Source: Cymodocea nodosa (Eukaryota; Streptophyta; Magnoliopsida; Alismatales; Cymodoceaceae). From it: 64,000 nucleotides of DNA. Where the stretch lies: contig JAZBRI010000011.1 of assembly GCA_036874045.1 (NCBI GenBank), positions 15,146,001 through 15,210,000 of the forward strand, in the 5' to 3' direction. Shown one piece after another: positions 47,592 to 60,760 of the stretch. The position numbers and the translations under genes are program-made. Position 1 is the first letter of the stretch; each line of letters opens with the position of its first letter. The notes under the pieces were generated by a model. The model searched no databases. It had not been told where the DNA came from and saw only the letters and a list, made by a program, of their open reading frames with translations.

Positions 47592-50500
47592 CCAGGTGCA
47601 TTTCTCCCTAGCCATGCTTATTTTTCCATTGTTGATAATTCTTTTGTTTGTACATTTTGTTAAAATTTCATTGTTGTGATCTCTCTTCTTGCCCATTATC
47701 TCTACAGGATGATATTGTTTGTCTACAATGGATGGTCCATCGTTGTGTCCTGAGAAATTGTTTATCTTAGCCATAGACATTGATTATCAAATTATATTTC
47801 AGTGCTTTTATTATATTTTCAGTAATGGATCTTCAATTTGTAAGTATTCTCCCAATTCAAAACTTAATTGTGAAATCATTGTCATTGTCATTATTTATAA
47901 TCTGCTACAATAAAAGCAGAAAATTTCTAAACTCTGAGCCTACGGAATAAAGTAAGAAAATAGCTATCAGGGATTGAAGGAAACAAAATGCAGCTTCTAT
48001 CATTTTTGCATATATCTCTAGACCTTAAGTTCTACTTGAACAAATTAGGTTTAACCGCCAAGAGTAAACATCTAGATATCGGTCTGTCAACTGAATCACA
48101 TCCACTATCTTTCCAAGAATCAAATTTTTCATGCAATTTATCTTGATATTGGTCTTTTTAGTGGATTCTAGATATTAATAATGTAGTAGCCATTGCAGTC
48201 ACTTCATCAAGTCTAGTGTTTTTTTGGAGTATATAAAGTAGCTCATACAACCAGCAGACCAAAAACACACTTCAGTCATAGGACGTTATTGGTATGACTT
48301 GGGGGCATTTGTTGATTTTAATTGGTTAGTTCTTTCCCAATATAATATTCTGTTGAAAAATCGTTACCATGGGAATGAAAAAATGATTCCATCAGCAATG
48401 CTTTCATTTTTCATTGTGGGTTGATCTAAATAACACTAGAAGTCCATAAGTGATGGTGTGGAACTTATTTAAAGTTCTAACTTATTCAAAATATTGGATA
48501 AAAAGCATTACAAAATGTCTCCATTGTTTGGGGAAATTTTCCATACAGTAGGATTGAGTGCCAATGATTGAGACAAATGGCGAGAATTGCAAGACATTGG
48601 GGTGACAAAATGATGGAACAAGTGAGAAGACTGATGTGGCTGGGCTTAGGAGTGTAGATGGGTGATACATGTAGTTACATCCCTTTGTGGGTGTATATTG
48701 CATCCAATGTGCAGATTAGGCCTTTGGGAAAAGCCACAAAGCCATAAGACCCACCAACAACAGGTAGGGAAACTGATATTCCACTCTACTTCAAAGGAAG
48801 GAATTCTGGATTGTGAAGCTAGACAAAAACATTACCATTATGAAAAACACAAGGCAATCAGACCTTGCAAAAAAGGAAAAGAAATAATGTTACATAGAAA
48901 GTTAACACTGCCTTCCAAAATGAGCATCCCTTTTATGGTGGGTAAAGGTTTCAAAACAATTTACATCCTCTCATTGTCATCTGCACACTCATGGCTTACT
49001 TTGACCATAGAATTTTGATGTTTTTTTTTTTTTTTTAAAAAGGAAGGTTTGATTGGCAGATGGTTAGTGATCATACTCTTCCTCTTTCCACAAGACAAAA
49101 GGTATCCAACCTGTTCTCTTTGCAGTAATGTCCTTACTGATGATGCTAGTATGCAGTAACTTCAGTTTTTTTTGGTAAAAGCTCAGGAATCATTCCCTAT
49201 TCTACTAGTAAATGATCTCTCTTCTTTCAGCATTGGGTGTTGTTTGTCTTTTTTCCCAAATTTGACTGGTCAACCATTCCAAGTGAACGCAATATCAGTT
49301 TTCTACTTAAAAGACAAGGAGAATTGATTTCTAAAGTCACTTTGTTGATCTACCTGTTGCTGACAAATAGAAAGTATGTTGATTCAAGATTAGCCTATTT
49401 ATATTTTGAGTTTTTTGAAGATCCTTCAGCAAGATTAAAGCAATGCAATTTATATTTAGTTTGTTGGCGCACTTGTCACTTGCTTCCATTAAGAGAAATT
49501 GGTATTGGGTATTAAGAGAAATGCACTTGTCACTTGCTTAAGTTTGTTCAGGAGTCAATTTAGGTGTTAGTAGGTGCTTGTGAGCTTGTGTATAGAAAGA
49601 AGCATTTACTTAAATAAAGACGAGCATGTGCCTAGCAGTTTTTTATCAAGAATCTGTAGATTGTTAAGGCATTGAAAAATGTATGGTTCAGGTGTTCTTC
49701 TGTGAATCATCAATGACAAGTGTGGAAGCTATTAATCAGTAAGTAACATGTGACATTCTCTTCATTTATCTATTGTAGGATTCGCATGAAAATTTGAAAA
49801 CAGAGAGGGTTACGCACTCTTGTGCATGGTACTCACATTGTAACTAGGCAGGTCAGCTTTTAAAGGGGCTGTCCAAATCAATAAGAAAAGCATGTACCGT
49901 ATTCAGATCGAAATTTTAAAAAGCAGCTTTTGAATAAGTCATTGGCTTAAACAGTTTTCAATTGAGAATTCATGTGAGAAGTTAAGTCTAATTTTCAAAA
50001 AGAAAAAGTTTATTTATTTTCGAAATAAACTTTATAATAAAAAACAACAAACAAATACCGATGGGGTCCAAAATTAAGAAAAAGAAAATTGGTGAAAGGG
50101 CGAGAACTAGACATAGGAGTACTCTTCATTGCTTAAAATGATTGAAACATGCGATCTGCAGGTTAAGCCCAAGTAATGACGTTGATCAGGATTTTCTTTG
50201 TCCTATTTTTCAGCAAAGTTCACGATTAGTTCTAGGAACTGTTAACTAATTATTTATACATGAATAGAAGCTAAGCTTTTTGTTTAAAGCTAGCTACGAA
50301 AGGTATGATGTTAAGAAAATATTGGGAAACCAAAACCAAGAATTGCCAAACAATGTCAAGTTACATCTTGTGTCCTGAATCACGTATTAACTATTGATAC
50401 AAGCACATTGTATTGGTAAATTGCATGATTCATCATTGGCGCCACGTCAACACATGATTGGTGGTACATTGAAATAGTGGCACAATATTTAGATTCTGTT

Positions 50501-53500
50501 TTTCTAATAATGATAGTTATTTTTATGTTCGTTAAGATTTTGATTTACACGCTTAAACTAGATTGAATGCAGGGGAATATTTTATATGCACTCTTGATTC
50601 GGAAACGTAACTTGAATTCTTCGGTACAGCAAGTCATCTCGAATACTTCTTTCGTTGACATCCATTTGATTTTTTTTATATTAATAATATTTTTATTTAA
50701 TTTAAATCTATGAACTTATTTTCTTTTAAGATCTTACAGCATCCCTGTGAACATGTCCATTTTATAAAATCCTACTCGTACCATTACCAACTTTAAAAAA
50801 TATATAGTAAATTTGAAACATAGAATTTAAGTTTCAGAAAAACGAGAACGCCAAATACATTTCGAAACATATTTTGGTACAAAATATTTTTCTCGCTAAA
50901 CTGAAGTCTAATGAGGTATATTTGGGCTATGCTTTCCTCTCTGTGGTGATGAGAGTACTTGGTGTGTGGGTGGCGAAGTAGGTCTGATGGTTTTTGTTTG
51001 ATTGAGTTTTAGGATTTTATTTGGTAGCCGGAATCCATTTCGAACAATCTGGGTTTGCTTCGGTTCTATCATTGCTTGTTCCGGTGATTGATTGTGTTTG
51101 GCATGTAGACCTTTGAGACATCCCTTTTATGCGCTTAGTTAGACTCGCCTCATTATGGTTAAAGACTAACTAAGCCGTTGGCTTAAATTATACCTTTTGC
51201 CTATTAAGTGGAGAGATGACATTTTAAAGTTACCCAGAATAGTTTTACTCGATTAAAGCCCTTGATCCTCCAACTAGGAATGACTCTGTCGAGTGAATTC
51301 TTTTCCCTGAGACGTTTAGATTATATCTTAAAGGTTTTGCATTTTTGGCTATTGATGATGATTTGGTTGTTTGCTTTTTTTGACTGTGGAAGAAAGGCAA
51401 TGGAAGTTCTTGGGTTGAATGGAGAGAAAACTGAATCGCAGACCCTTGATGTAAGTATTTTATTCTGCTTGATGAATGCATGTCTACCTCTCATCAACTG
51501 AATTCCTGCTTACCCAACATTCGGGTTGGGCTTCTTGCGACCACCATGACCGTGCAGAGTTGTTCCAATACATTGAGAGTAATTTCCCAAATACAAGCTA
51601 GTGAAGTAGTTCAATAAGTCCGTCAAGGATGTGCAACATTATCTCAAACATAAGGTGGTTATGGTCAAAGACCTGGGTTGAAAGATTTAAAAGGCTAGGC
51701 AAGAGCTTTTGCATGATGGTTGTGTGCTTGTAATGTCCCATTGCTTTAGGTATTTTCTTTTAAAAATTACTTTCTCGCAAGCTCAGAACCAATGAAGGTC
51801 CTGAAGGAATAGATTGAGGAAAAAAAATGTTAAAGGTATAGAGACTGAGGAATGATGTTCTATCTTCCTTTTCCTTATTATCCATGTTGATTGGCAATCT
51901 TGTTCTCCTACAATAATCATTTTCCATATCATATATTTACGTTCCTCTTATCTTTTTGGTTCTTCAATTCCTTTGTCGGTTAAGTCTAATCTAAGCTCCT
52001 AAGCACTTGGTGTCAAACCAAGCATGCAAATGGACTACATGTTTAAGGTGCTTGTCTGGTATCCTGTGAATGCATTTTAAGTCATGTGTGGTTGGTTACC
52101 TTAAGACAATCGTTTCCATTTTCGATGCCCTTCTGGTACGTCAAATTTGATTTATGCCAGGATGCATCCGTGCAAGTCACCATGTAAAAAAGCTTGTTTG
52201 ACAAAGTCGCTGAGTCATGGAGTGTTCTAGTTTGCCACATAAGGAGGTCGTTTACTGTTGTTGAGTTAGTGAGTTGGCAAGTGGTGTCTTTTTCCACCAA
52301 TGAACTTCACTTGACATGGGGTTCAAGTGAACTTCACGACACATAGTTCATTCATTGTCCAGTGATGAGTTTTAGCCATTTCCATAGTCATTCAGTGTTC
52401 AAGTCAAATAGATGTAATACCTGATAATCCAGTTCTTTGCTCACCCAACGTGAGCACTAGGGGTTGCTTATCATATGTCACTTAGTGCTGGACCAAATTG
52501 GCACAGCATTTGACGTTCCATTTCCAAAACTACTCAGTCAATCGAGGCTGGGGGATCAGTTCCAGATTTCAGCCTTCAAACTTCATCTGTTCGGGTCTTG
52601 TTAGATTTTTGAAGCCGATTAAAAGAAAGAAGGCCTCCCCTTTTTTGAGAAAGTCGGTTGTCCTTTTAGAAGGCCCTCTTTAGGACTACGTTGTTTGTTT
52701 TTATCAATTATGTACATGGTTTGTCTGTTAATTGATCATCCTTCATCATTCGTCAATCGGAAGTGTTGCTCATATTAGTTTATTGTATCTCACTAACTCT
52801 CACCAACTTAGTTTCTAATCACCCTAATTCCCATGCTTGCTCCTGTCATATTTTTTTTACATGCTCCCTTTGATCTCTGTAATCAGCATCATGTGCCCAC
52901 TTTCAGTCTGTAGGTCTATGGGGTCCTATTTATATTGTTGTATTTCTTAACTGAATTATTGTTGAAAAATGGAACAGGATCATGTATGGGATTTTTTGAA
53001 ATTTGAATGGAATTATTGTGACTTAATTAGCTTAATATGTGGTTCTGCTGATTCATTATATACCGTCATTCTCAAGTCCTTTATTGAAGTTTTTCTTAAT
53101 ATGTGGATTTACTCTGTTGGATGAAGTTTTTCCTTGAATTGTTTAGTTGTAGAAACCGGAAAATTATTTTTCATGGGCAGAAAAACCAGGAAAATAATCA
53201 ATTAATGTTAATAATGATCATAAAATCACACCGTTTTGATTAACAAGATGCTATTTCATTCCTTTTACATTTAGCTCCACCTTAGACATAGTAATTTTTT
53301 CTTCCATTTTGACTTTTTGCGTTTTTCATTTCATTCAGGCATTCAATTGTGGAGAGAATTTTTTTAAATTATTCCGTTTTATGTTTTTATAAATAAATAA
53401 TACATCTTCAGGAGCTACAGGTGCTACTTGTAAAACGCATAAGACTACAGATTTCTTTTTATGACGATAGTATTTTTGTTTATGTTTAACTCAGAAATAT

Positions 53501-53901
53501 TTTTTCCCACAATAAATGAAAGATCAACTCGATCTGTTATTTTTAGTTTCTTATTATGGTTAGGTGGAACCAAAGCCACGTGATGGAATAACCCAATATA
53601 TACCATTGAAGTAATCCTCTAATTTCAGATCCATAGCCATTGCTCTCTGTTAACTAACATTACCAAAAAAACATTATCGCCTGTAAAGCCTAATGACCTA
53701 AACAATTTAGAACGTATGTTTTGATGAGTGAAAGTTTTTTAGCTAAGAGAAGAGATCGATTGAAGGACCACATTGGACAAACCCGAAAAGGTGACACTCA
53801 GATATCAACCTTATAACAGATCGATTGGCTGTTGAAGGAGAGTAGAAGATCTAGGAAAAGGTCATCAGGCAAATATAAAGAGAAAATAATACATTTCGCT
53901 A
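47592..53901. other. Long intergenic region, no gene seen
   Basis: About 6.3 kb between the convergent CLC and SUN genes. ORFs at 48662-49018, 49237-49515, 51262-51501 and 52498-52683 show no family resemblance. Around 51.5-52.7 kb the base composition is more even, with phrases such as TCACCCAACGTGAGCACTAGGG, suggesting an old repeat insertion, but no LTR, terminal repeat or transposase could be read. Confidence 0.5.
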
Positions 53902-56900
53902 TTATAACACAATGATGAATGTTACAATGCTGCTGCTGAGCAGCAACAGAAACCAACCTGAAGTCCTACCAAAATTCTCAGGTTTTCTCATCCTACATAC
54001 ACTCACCAAGAGATCAGAAGCTAACACCACAGCTGCAAAACAGCCAAAACCAAAACTTATGAGTACCACCGCAAGACTCCGGTTCTCCAAGTCGGTCTGG
54101 TCCGCACGAACTTTTTCAACCTCCAACCTATACACATAAAGAGCACCAAGTATGAGGTACGGTTCAGGGGTAGATTGTGGAAGCATGTCTATGCACAAGA
54201 ATACATGCTAGGAATTCCCGAATTAGAACAAAACTACCCATTAAAGAATTTTTTCTAATTAAAAATTTTATTTAACGTTTGATCTTGAGGGATGGGAAGA
54301 GAGAAAAAGTAGTAAGTAATATAGTTGTGTTCTTCACCAATGATCTAAATCCATATGTACCCCATTTGACACAATCAGTTCAGAACACAAGCACCATCGC
54401 TAATGGGAAGCATACAGAGACAAATCAAGACAAACGAGAATCAGAAGAATCAAACTTCAATCCTACTATGGATCGGCTACATCAACTCTGCCTCTCCATT
54501 AATTTCTATCCAGATTTATACCTTCATATGCGCATAAATCTTTCTTCACTTAACCAGCCATGCAATTCCTAGACATCTTCTACTTCCTCCGGTTCCTTTT
54601 ATTCCTATATAAGAAATAACAACCATATCGAAAAACAACCGACTTCAATCTCACAATTTAGGTTGGCAACATAAACTCTACGTCTCCATTCATTTCTATC
54701 CAGTTTTATATCCTTTTTTAGATCATATGGGTACAAATCTTTCTTCACTTGATCCAGCCATGTATTCCTAGTCTTCTACTTCAATCTAAATTTATTGGTT
54801 CATCCTTACAAGAGCACCTATAAGGGTTTAGTGTATCTTAAATAATCTCTCATTTTATCTTAATTAGTGCAACACTTGCTCTATTTTTTAAACACGGGAT
54901 ATGTCAAATTTCAAGTGTTGTTTTCTCAGTTTCTCTCTTAATGTATTATCATTCATCCATCTTAGCATTCTTATCATAATAGCACTTGCTCTCTGAACAT
55001 ATTCTTTTTCAACAATCGAACATTCATGTGCCACTTAGAAATAAATTGAATGAAATTGTCCATTTTAATATTTTCCAATGGCTAACAAAGCAAATTTTAT
55101 TTAAGAATCAAAGAACAAAGCAAACAGCACATGACACAATCGAGGTGATAAGACCAAGAAGAATGAAAAATGAACAATTAAATGCAAAGAAAAACTACTG
55201 CCACAACTCAGAGAAGCAACAAGGGAAACAGGGTCCAGACTCCAGATTTGGACTATTTTTAAATAATTCAAGATTAGATTATTGTAATTCGGTAGGATCA
55301 GACATGATTTTACCTGGTTACTATTAGGCTTAGATCTATTATTCCCACTCTTATCAATTATGTTGATTGTTTATATGAATTTGAGTTTAGGTTTGAGCTG
55401 CAAACTCATCTCCTCCATGTCTTATCCAACTCATCATCCCTCTCTTTCTCAACAGCATGTGCATCGGTTATTGATAGGATGTAGCAAAAAGAATAAGAAA
55501 AAAGAAAATACCATGTTGGATGAATATTAGATGAAAAACCAATATTCAGGGTAGATGCTGGCATTTGCATTTCATGAATTAAATGATTATTTTTCCTACA
55601 ATGATAACGATTTCAACCTCTTTTGCTATCAAAAGGCTAAAAAAAGTTTGGGGAAAATAATCAAGAGAAAACCAACCTGAGAGCTGTGTTATCTTGCACT
55701 AGCCTTTCTACTTGTGAGGAAACCTTAGATTTCCAGGTATGAAGACCTCCAATGTCCTCCCTCTGAAATAAATGAATAATGATTATCACATATAATTGGG
55801 GTGCATGAATTAAAAAAGGAGAGAAAGAGAAGTTGAATGCATACAAATACATCTCGACTATTTTCGAGGGATCTTATTTCTGACTGAAGTTGTTGTATAA
55901 GCAAATCCTTGTCAGATAATTCCTTCTCATTGTCTCTGAAGAGTTTTCCATATCTGATGTTCAAATCCTCTAGATAACGCTCTAAAACAGCAGAATTCAC
56001 ATCAAGAAATCGCACCTTTTGCATGAGTATCTTTAGAACAGTATCCCCTGGCATTCTTCCAGCCTGAGGTGCTTGCAGTTCTGAACCTGCGGCCACACCT
56101 TTATTTTTTGAAACCTTCAGTTGTTCATCTGTACTTACTTTTCCTGGATCATGATAGATCTCAGATACAAGTTCATTATAAAGATCATCCTCAGTGGTCT
56201 TCAACAATGATGGCTGTTCAGGGGTGGGCTCCTCTGCCACAAAACGACTATCCTTAACTGAGATCAAGTCCTCTAACATCATTTCAATGGCATCAACACC
56301 ATACACTTGCAACATACTCAAAGTACAGTAAAATTCTGAACCATAATGACTCATCAGATTAAGCTTCAAATATCTTGCCCATTTTGGCTCCTGAATAACA
56401 AATCTTTGGGCATGTTTTGCATTTGCTGCTGTGAAATTTCCAATTGCTGACCAATTATTAGTTGGATAGACCAAACTACTCAGCAGCTCAAAGTCCTTTA
56501 GATTGGATGCATAATGCTCAAAGTTCGCAATCTCAATAGTTGCCACTAAAGTTTCCTCTGAAAGCTGTATAATGACATGTTTATCATCGACAGAACATGG
56601 ATTTCTTAGATACTTATCCTTGTCTTTGTCTAATATATTATAAGCACCTTTTGCTTCTTTATTGAATGAGAGGACCTTTGCTCCCTTAGATACAGATGCA
56701 TAGTTATATTCTTTTCCACCAGGTTCAACCCTGTTTTTGACATCACCTGTCTGGCAAGCTCCAAACTTTTCCTTTGCTTTGAGTGCTTTGCTTTTGAATT
56801 CATCTAGACTAGAAACAATGCGAGGCAATTTATCACTCTTTAAAGGAATTTTTTTCTCAGATTTGACCTCTGCATCAGAGATCTCCTCAACTACTTGTTG

Positions 56901-57724
56901 TTTCTCGATAGGCATACTAATGTTTGCCTTTTCTTCCTTAACCACAGGTTCATGGTTATAATTATTGGTCTCATTGCCCTGCATATGTGCACTCAGATCA
57001 TGAGCATCAGTTTCAAATTCTTCCCTAATAATGAAATTCTCATAAGAAGCTTGGGAAGATTTTGAAGCCATATTCTCGGAAGAGGAAACTTGGCTGGATT
57101 CTGCAATCATATTCTCAGAAGAGGAAACTGGACAGGATTCTGCAGCCATATTCTCAGAAGAAGAAACTTGGCCTGATTTTACTTCCTTTCTTGTTGGTTC
57201 GCCACTTAATTCTCTAATACCATCTGTATATAATAAATTGAATGATGACAAGAAAAATTAAAAATTAGAAATTATTTTTAGATTGAACACCCCCCCCCCA
57301 AATATCAAAAATGACAAAAAGGTCCCTTTTAGTAATTTGGATTGCTTTCCCCAACATGGAAGTAAAAAGTGTTTTTTCATGTAGAATCAACTTTAAACTT
57401 CTTAGTTATAAAAGTGGAATGATGAAAAGGTTGGAAATACTGAAATTGACTGACAAAAGTAATAGACCATAGATTTCCTCTAACATCTCTACTCGCACCG
57501 CTATAATCAATCATAACATGAATGAAAATAGCTGAAGCTAATGAGACAAATTTGCAATCATCACCTCCATAGCCCTGGCTGGCGAATGAGCTCAGAAGAA
57601 ATAGGAGCGCCCATGAGATGAGAAACACGGACACTGACAAGGAAATCTCACAAAGTTGCTTTTTCCCCAAGGTAGCCTTCTCAAAAGCCCTTCTATGAAG
57701 AAGAGCGTCACATGAACTCTGCAT
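53902..57724 (-). CDS. Mid-SUN domain protein (SUN3/4/5-like), 4 exons
   Basis: Exons 57724-57565, 57223-55851, 55762-55677 and 54127-53902 join in frame to 614 residues. Plant mid-SUN proteins sit in the ER and inner nuclear envelope and contribute to nuclear morphology and seed development. Layout: membrane segment at about 25-47, low-complexity acidic/Ser region with a 13-residue repeat (73-111), central SUN domain (about 226-364; '[20 protein letters not shown]', '[19 protein letters not shown]', '[20 protein letters not shown]'), coiled coil (about 442-555), then two membrane segments at 557-582 and 597-614, the last ending the protein. Three membrane segments and a central SUN domain separate it from C-terminal SUN1/2 proteins. 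An acceptor-like TTGATATGCAG just upstream of the ATG suggests a leader intron starting in the GC-rich patch near 58.4-58.9 kb. Confidence 0.93.
57051..57167 (-). repeat. 39-bp coding minisatellite in the SUN gene
   Basis: Three tandem units encode [26 protein letters not shown] and [13 protein letters not shown] (residues 73-111), each 13 residues and in frame, followed by a decayed fourth beginning ASYEN. It lies in the N-terminal linker before the SUN domain, where length can vary without breaking a fold. Confidence 0.9.
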
Positions 57725-58920
57725 AGCACATCAACTCAGTTCAAACCTGCATATCAAGAAGAACAATGTGAGTAGTTAACAGCTAAGAAACGACCATCAA
57801 GCTATCAGGAAGCCATGAAAATTATAACAGGTGCAGAGTTCAAGGGCCAAATCACCAATAGGAAAACATATATCATTCACAACCATCCTTTTACCTGTGG
57901 TCGAACATTTTTTTGATAATAGTAGTGTTTGTCTTTTCCCAAATTCGAATTTTGAAAGAAATTATGAGTGTCCCTGGTTTATTGAATTACTACAGCTTGG
58001 TTTTCTATGGTTAAACATTAGACAAGTCAACTTTCAACGCGGTACAATCCTAAGCCACGAGAGAATATCCTCGGAACTTTGCTTTCGAGTTCAAGAAAAG
58101 AAGGCCATTTTTCTGTGGACTGAAGACAAAGTAACAGGACTTCAGATTCTCATTCCTCAAGCAACCCACCTAAAAAATTATTTCCCCGTAATTCATCAAT
58201 TGCGATGGACAACGACTTGACCAAAGAGAAGCAGTAATAAAAGCCAACGGAATTCATCGCCAACGAAAAATCTCAACTCTCAAGCGGAAAAATATCGAAT
58301 CTAAACTAGACCAGCTTTGACACTAGGCATTGCCTGTACTCGAAAAATCCAAGAGCAGATTCAACATCGAGTATTACCCGAACCCGAATAATCCAAAAGT
58401 AGGGCTTCGTCCTCTGCTCGGCTTCAATCAGAGGAGGATGTGCACACGCATCGACAGCAACCAGATCTAGGGAACGCACGTACGACCAGCATCTGAAAAC
58501 AATCCAGAAACCGTATGTCGATATCGAATCCACCACAAGTCCTGGAATTGAAGATCACCCCCAAAAAGGAGAGATTCCACCACAATTGAGGAAAAACACC
58601 TCTCTTTGTCTGCCCGATCGGATCGTGGGCGAGATCGAATTTTTCGATGTGGGTAAAGAAAAGAAGGTCAAAGGTGAAGAAGAAGAAGAAGAAGAAGAAG
58701 AGATTTGCTGTGCTGGTGGTTCTCTTCTTCTCACACCACGCTCCCCTCGTCCTTCATGTTCCTTTCTCGCCAGAACAGCACGCAGTCGTGAACAATTTAC
58801 GTTTCTTTCGGCCGAGCGATTTCTCGCCTTTAAAAAACGCTCCAACGTCCACTGCCAGCTTTTGCTTCTTTTTTCGGTCTTACAATCAGACAAGGGACCT
58901 TCATGCAATATCAACACTCA
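57725..58920 (-). promoter_or_regulatory. Probable leader, leader intron and promoter region of the SUN gene
   Basis: From 58.3 to 58.9 kb the DNA is GC-richer than its surroundings and contains a GAA microsatellite near 58674-58702, as expected for a plant transcription start and untranslated leader. Closer to the ATG it is AT-rich, intron-like, and ends in a good acceptor (TTGATATGCAG, minus strand, near 57755). A possible donor is GG|GTAATACTC near 58372. ORFs on both strands here are not convincing genes. Boundaries are inferred. Confidence 0.4.
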
Positions 58921-60256
58921 ACAGGAGGGACGGAGGGAGAATGGTATCTTTATAGATATTTTTAATGTATCAAAATCTTTTATTTAACTATTTATTTAAA
59001 ATAGAAAATATTAAATGTTGACGTCAATGACCAAAAAAAAATTGTAAGTGTCAGCAAGGAACGATTGGGATTAAATCTCAACGTTCATCAATTATCTCTT
59101 TAAATCTTATTTCTAAAGACAACGAGCTCATTAGAAGACCCTAAAGTTTAAAATATATGAATCATAATATTTATATTTAAAGAATTTGCTGCTTTTGATT
59201 TTTATTATATTTTTAACTGAGTAGAATTCAAGACTTTTTTCTCGTCAATCTCCTGACAAAAATACTTTTTGTAATTTTTTAACGTTATCAGCATCTTTTA
59301 TTATTATTAATAATGATAACCTTTTTTTTTAATAATAAAAGACGTTTTCCTGTACTTAATCTCGACGATCTTTTCACCATTAGTAGATTTGAACTTTTAT
59401 AAACGTAAATTTAAATGAACTAAGTACACAGAAAAAAAAAAAAAAAAAAAAACATTTTCTAGTCAAACATTATTAAATGTTTTCATGGAAACGACATGCA
59501 CGCCTTTAAAGCTTCCCACGCGAAGAGAATTGGTTTGTGCCGTCGCATTTCATAATTTGCCATTTAAATGTCTTTTTTTTTAACATTTTCTTATACTTAT
59601 AGTTTCCTCTTTTAATCTACAAGTGATTTATAAATGAAAATATATAATTAAGTTTGATGATATCGTTTACAATGTGAGATTTTCTCTTCCAACAATGAAA
59701 ACATGAGGGAGAGAAAAATATTGCAAGTGAAGAATAATAGGGAAAAAGATAAAAGAAAATGAGAATACATTTTGCTAGTAAGGTTATTTGTTGAGTTTTT
59801 TTTATAAAAATAAATATTTAAAAATCACATCATGAACTACATTTGTTTTAAGTCTAAAGTATAATAATTTCAAACAAGAATGACACTATTTTCGATAAAA
59901 AAGAGTAAAATTTTAAAAATAATGTTTATTTTTTTAAATAATTTTATTTGTAAATTTTCGAATTTATCTTTTATTTTTTAAAAAAAAAAATAAGTAGCGT
60001 AATTAATATTTAATAAGTTGTTTACTATTTTTGTTGATATTGTAATATTATAAATTATTTGGCATGATAATAAGAAAACATTTTTCTAAATTCTTTATGA
60101 TATATCATACACAATTTTGTATTAATTTGAGAAAACATATTGACGTAATTATTAAACATGTAAAACATTTGTTGGCGTTAATTTAATATATAAACCTTTA
60201 CCGAGGTTAAACATATATTAAAGATTTATCCACGTTTTGATAAATTAAACCTGTAT
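58921..60256. other. Very AT-rich intergenic stretch, nothing seen
   Basis: Dominated by poly-A/T runs and AT-rich words, including an A-run near 59432-59451. No coding potential, RNA gene or repeat family recognised. Confidence 0.55.
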
Positions 60257-60760
60257 TTGAGGAACCGTTCGCTTTTCTCGCCTTTTTTTTTTTTTATGAA
60301 TACAAGATCAGCTCTCTTCTTTGATTTCACGGGCGGGCTCCTGGTGGACTCAGTTGGTAACCTAGAAAGTTCGTCGGCCTTTGGAAGTGGCAGCGTGAGT
60401 GCGTACCTCTGCCGTGACCTAGAAGATCACTGGCGATCCACCCCGACGAAGGTTCCGGCAGGATGGAACTTGGAGTCACTCGAAGACGCCGTCTTCTCAA
60501 TGCATAAGAGTATGGAGAGGATGTACGCCTTCGTTGAAGAGCTCTCCGACCTCGGTCTGGTAGCGGAGAGCGAGTACCAGTAGTTTCCCGGCGAGGAGAT
60601 AACGATGGCCGAAGGCTTCTCGCGGGTCGTCGAGACTTCGACGTCGGCGTCGGCCTTGCCTCCCAGAATGATCCAGATGGACTCTGCACGAGAGACGTCT
60701 CGGTCTCATGTTTGAACTTCCGTCACAGGTAAAAACAAACATAGCCATGCTTTCGAGATC
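60257..60760. other. GC-rich insert with a 108-codon ORF of unknown nature
   Basis: An abrupt GC-rich block at about 60325-60720 within AT-rich DNA. The + ORF 60257-60583 encodes a segment with 'VPAGWNLESLEDAVFSMHKS' and 'MYAFVEELSDLGLVAES', which could form helices; reading continues after one stop for another 40 codons. Opposed minus ORFs overlap it. I recognise no family. It could be a gene fragment, a pseudogene exon or chance in GC-rich DNA. Confidence 0.35.

Noticed and set aside
58555..58987. Overlapping ORFs on both strands upstream of the SUN gene
   Set aside because: GAA microsatellite and GC-rich leader sequence explain them; no domain on either strand.
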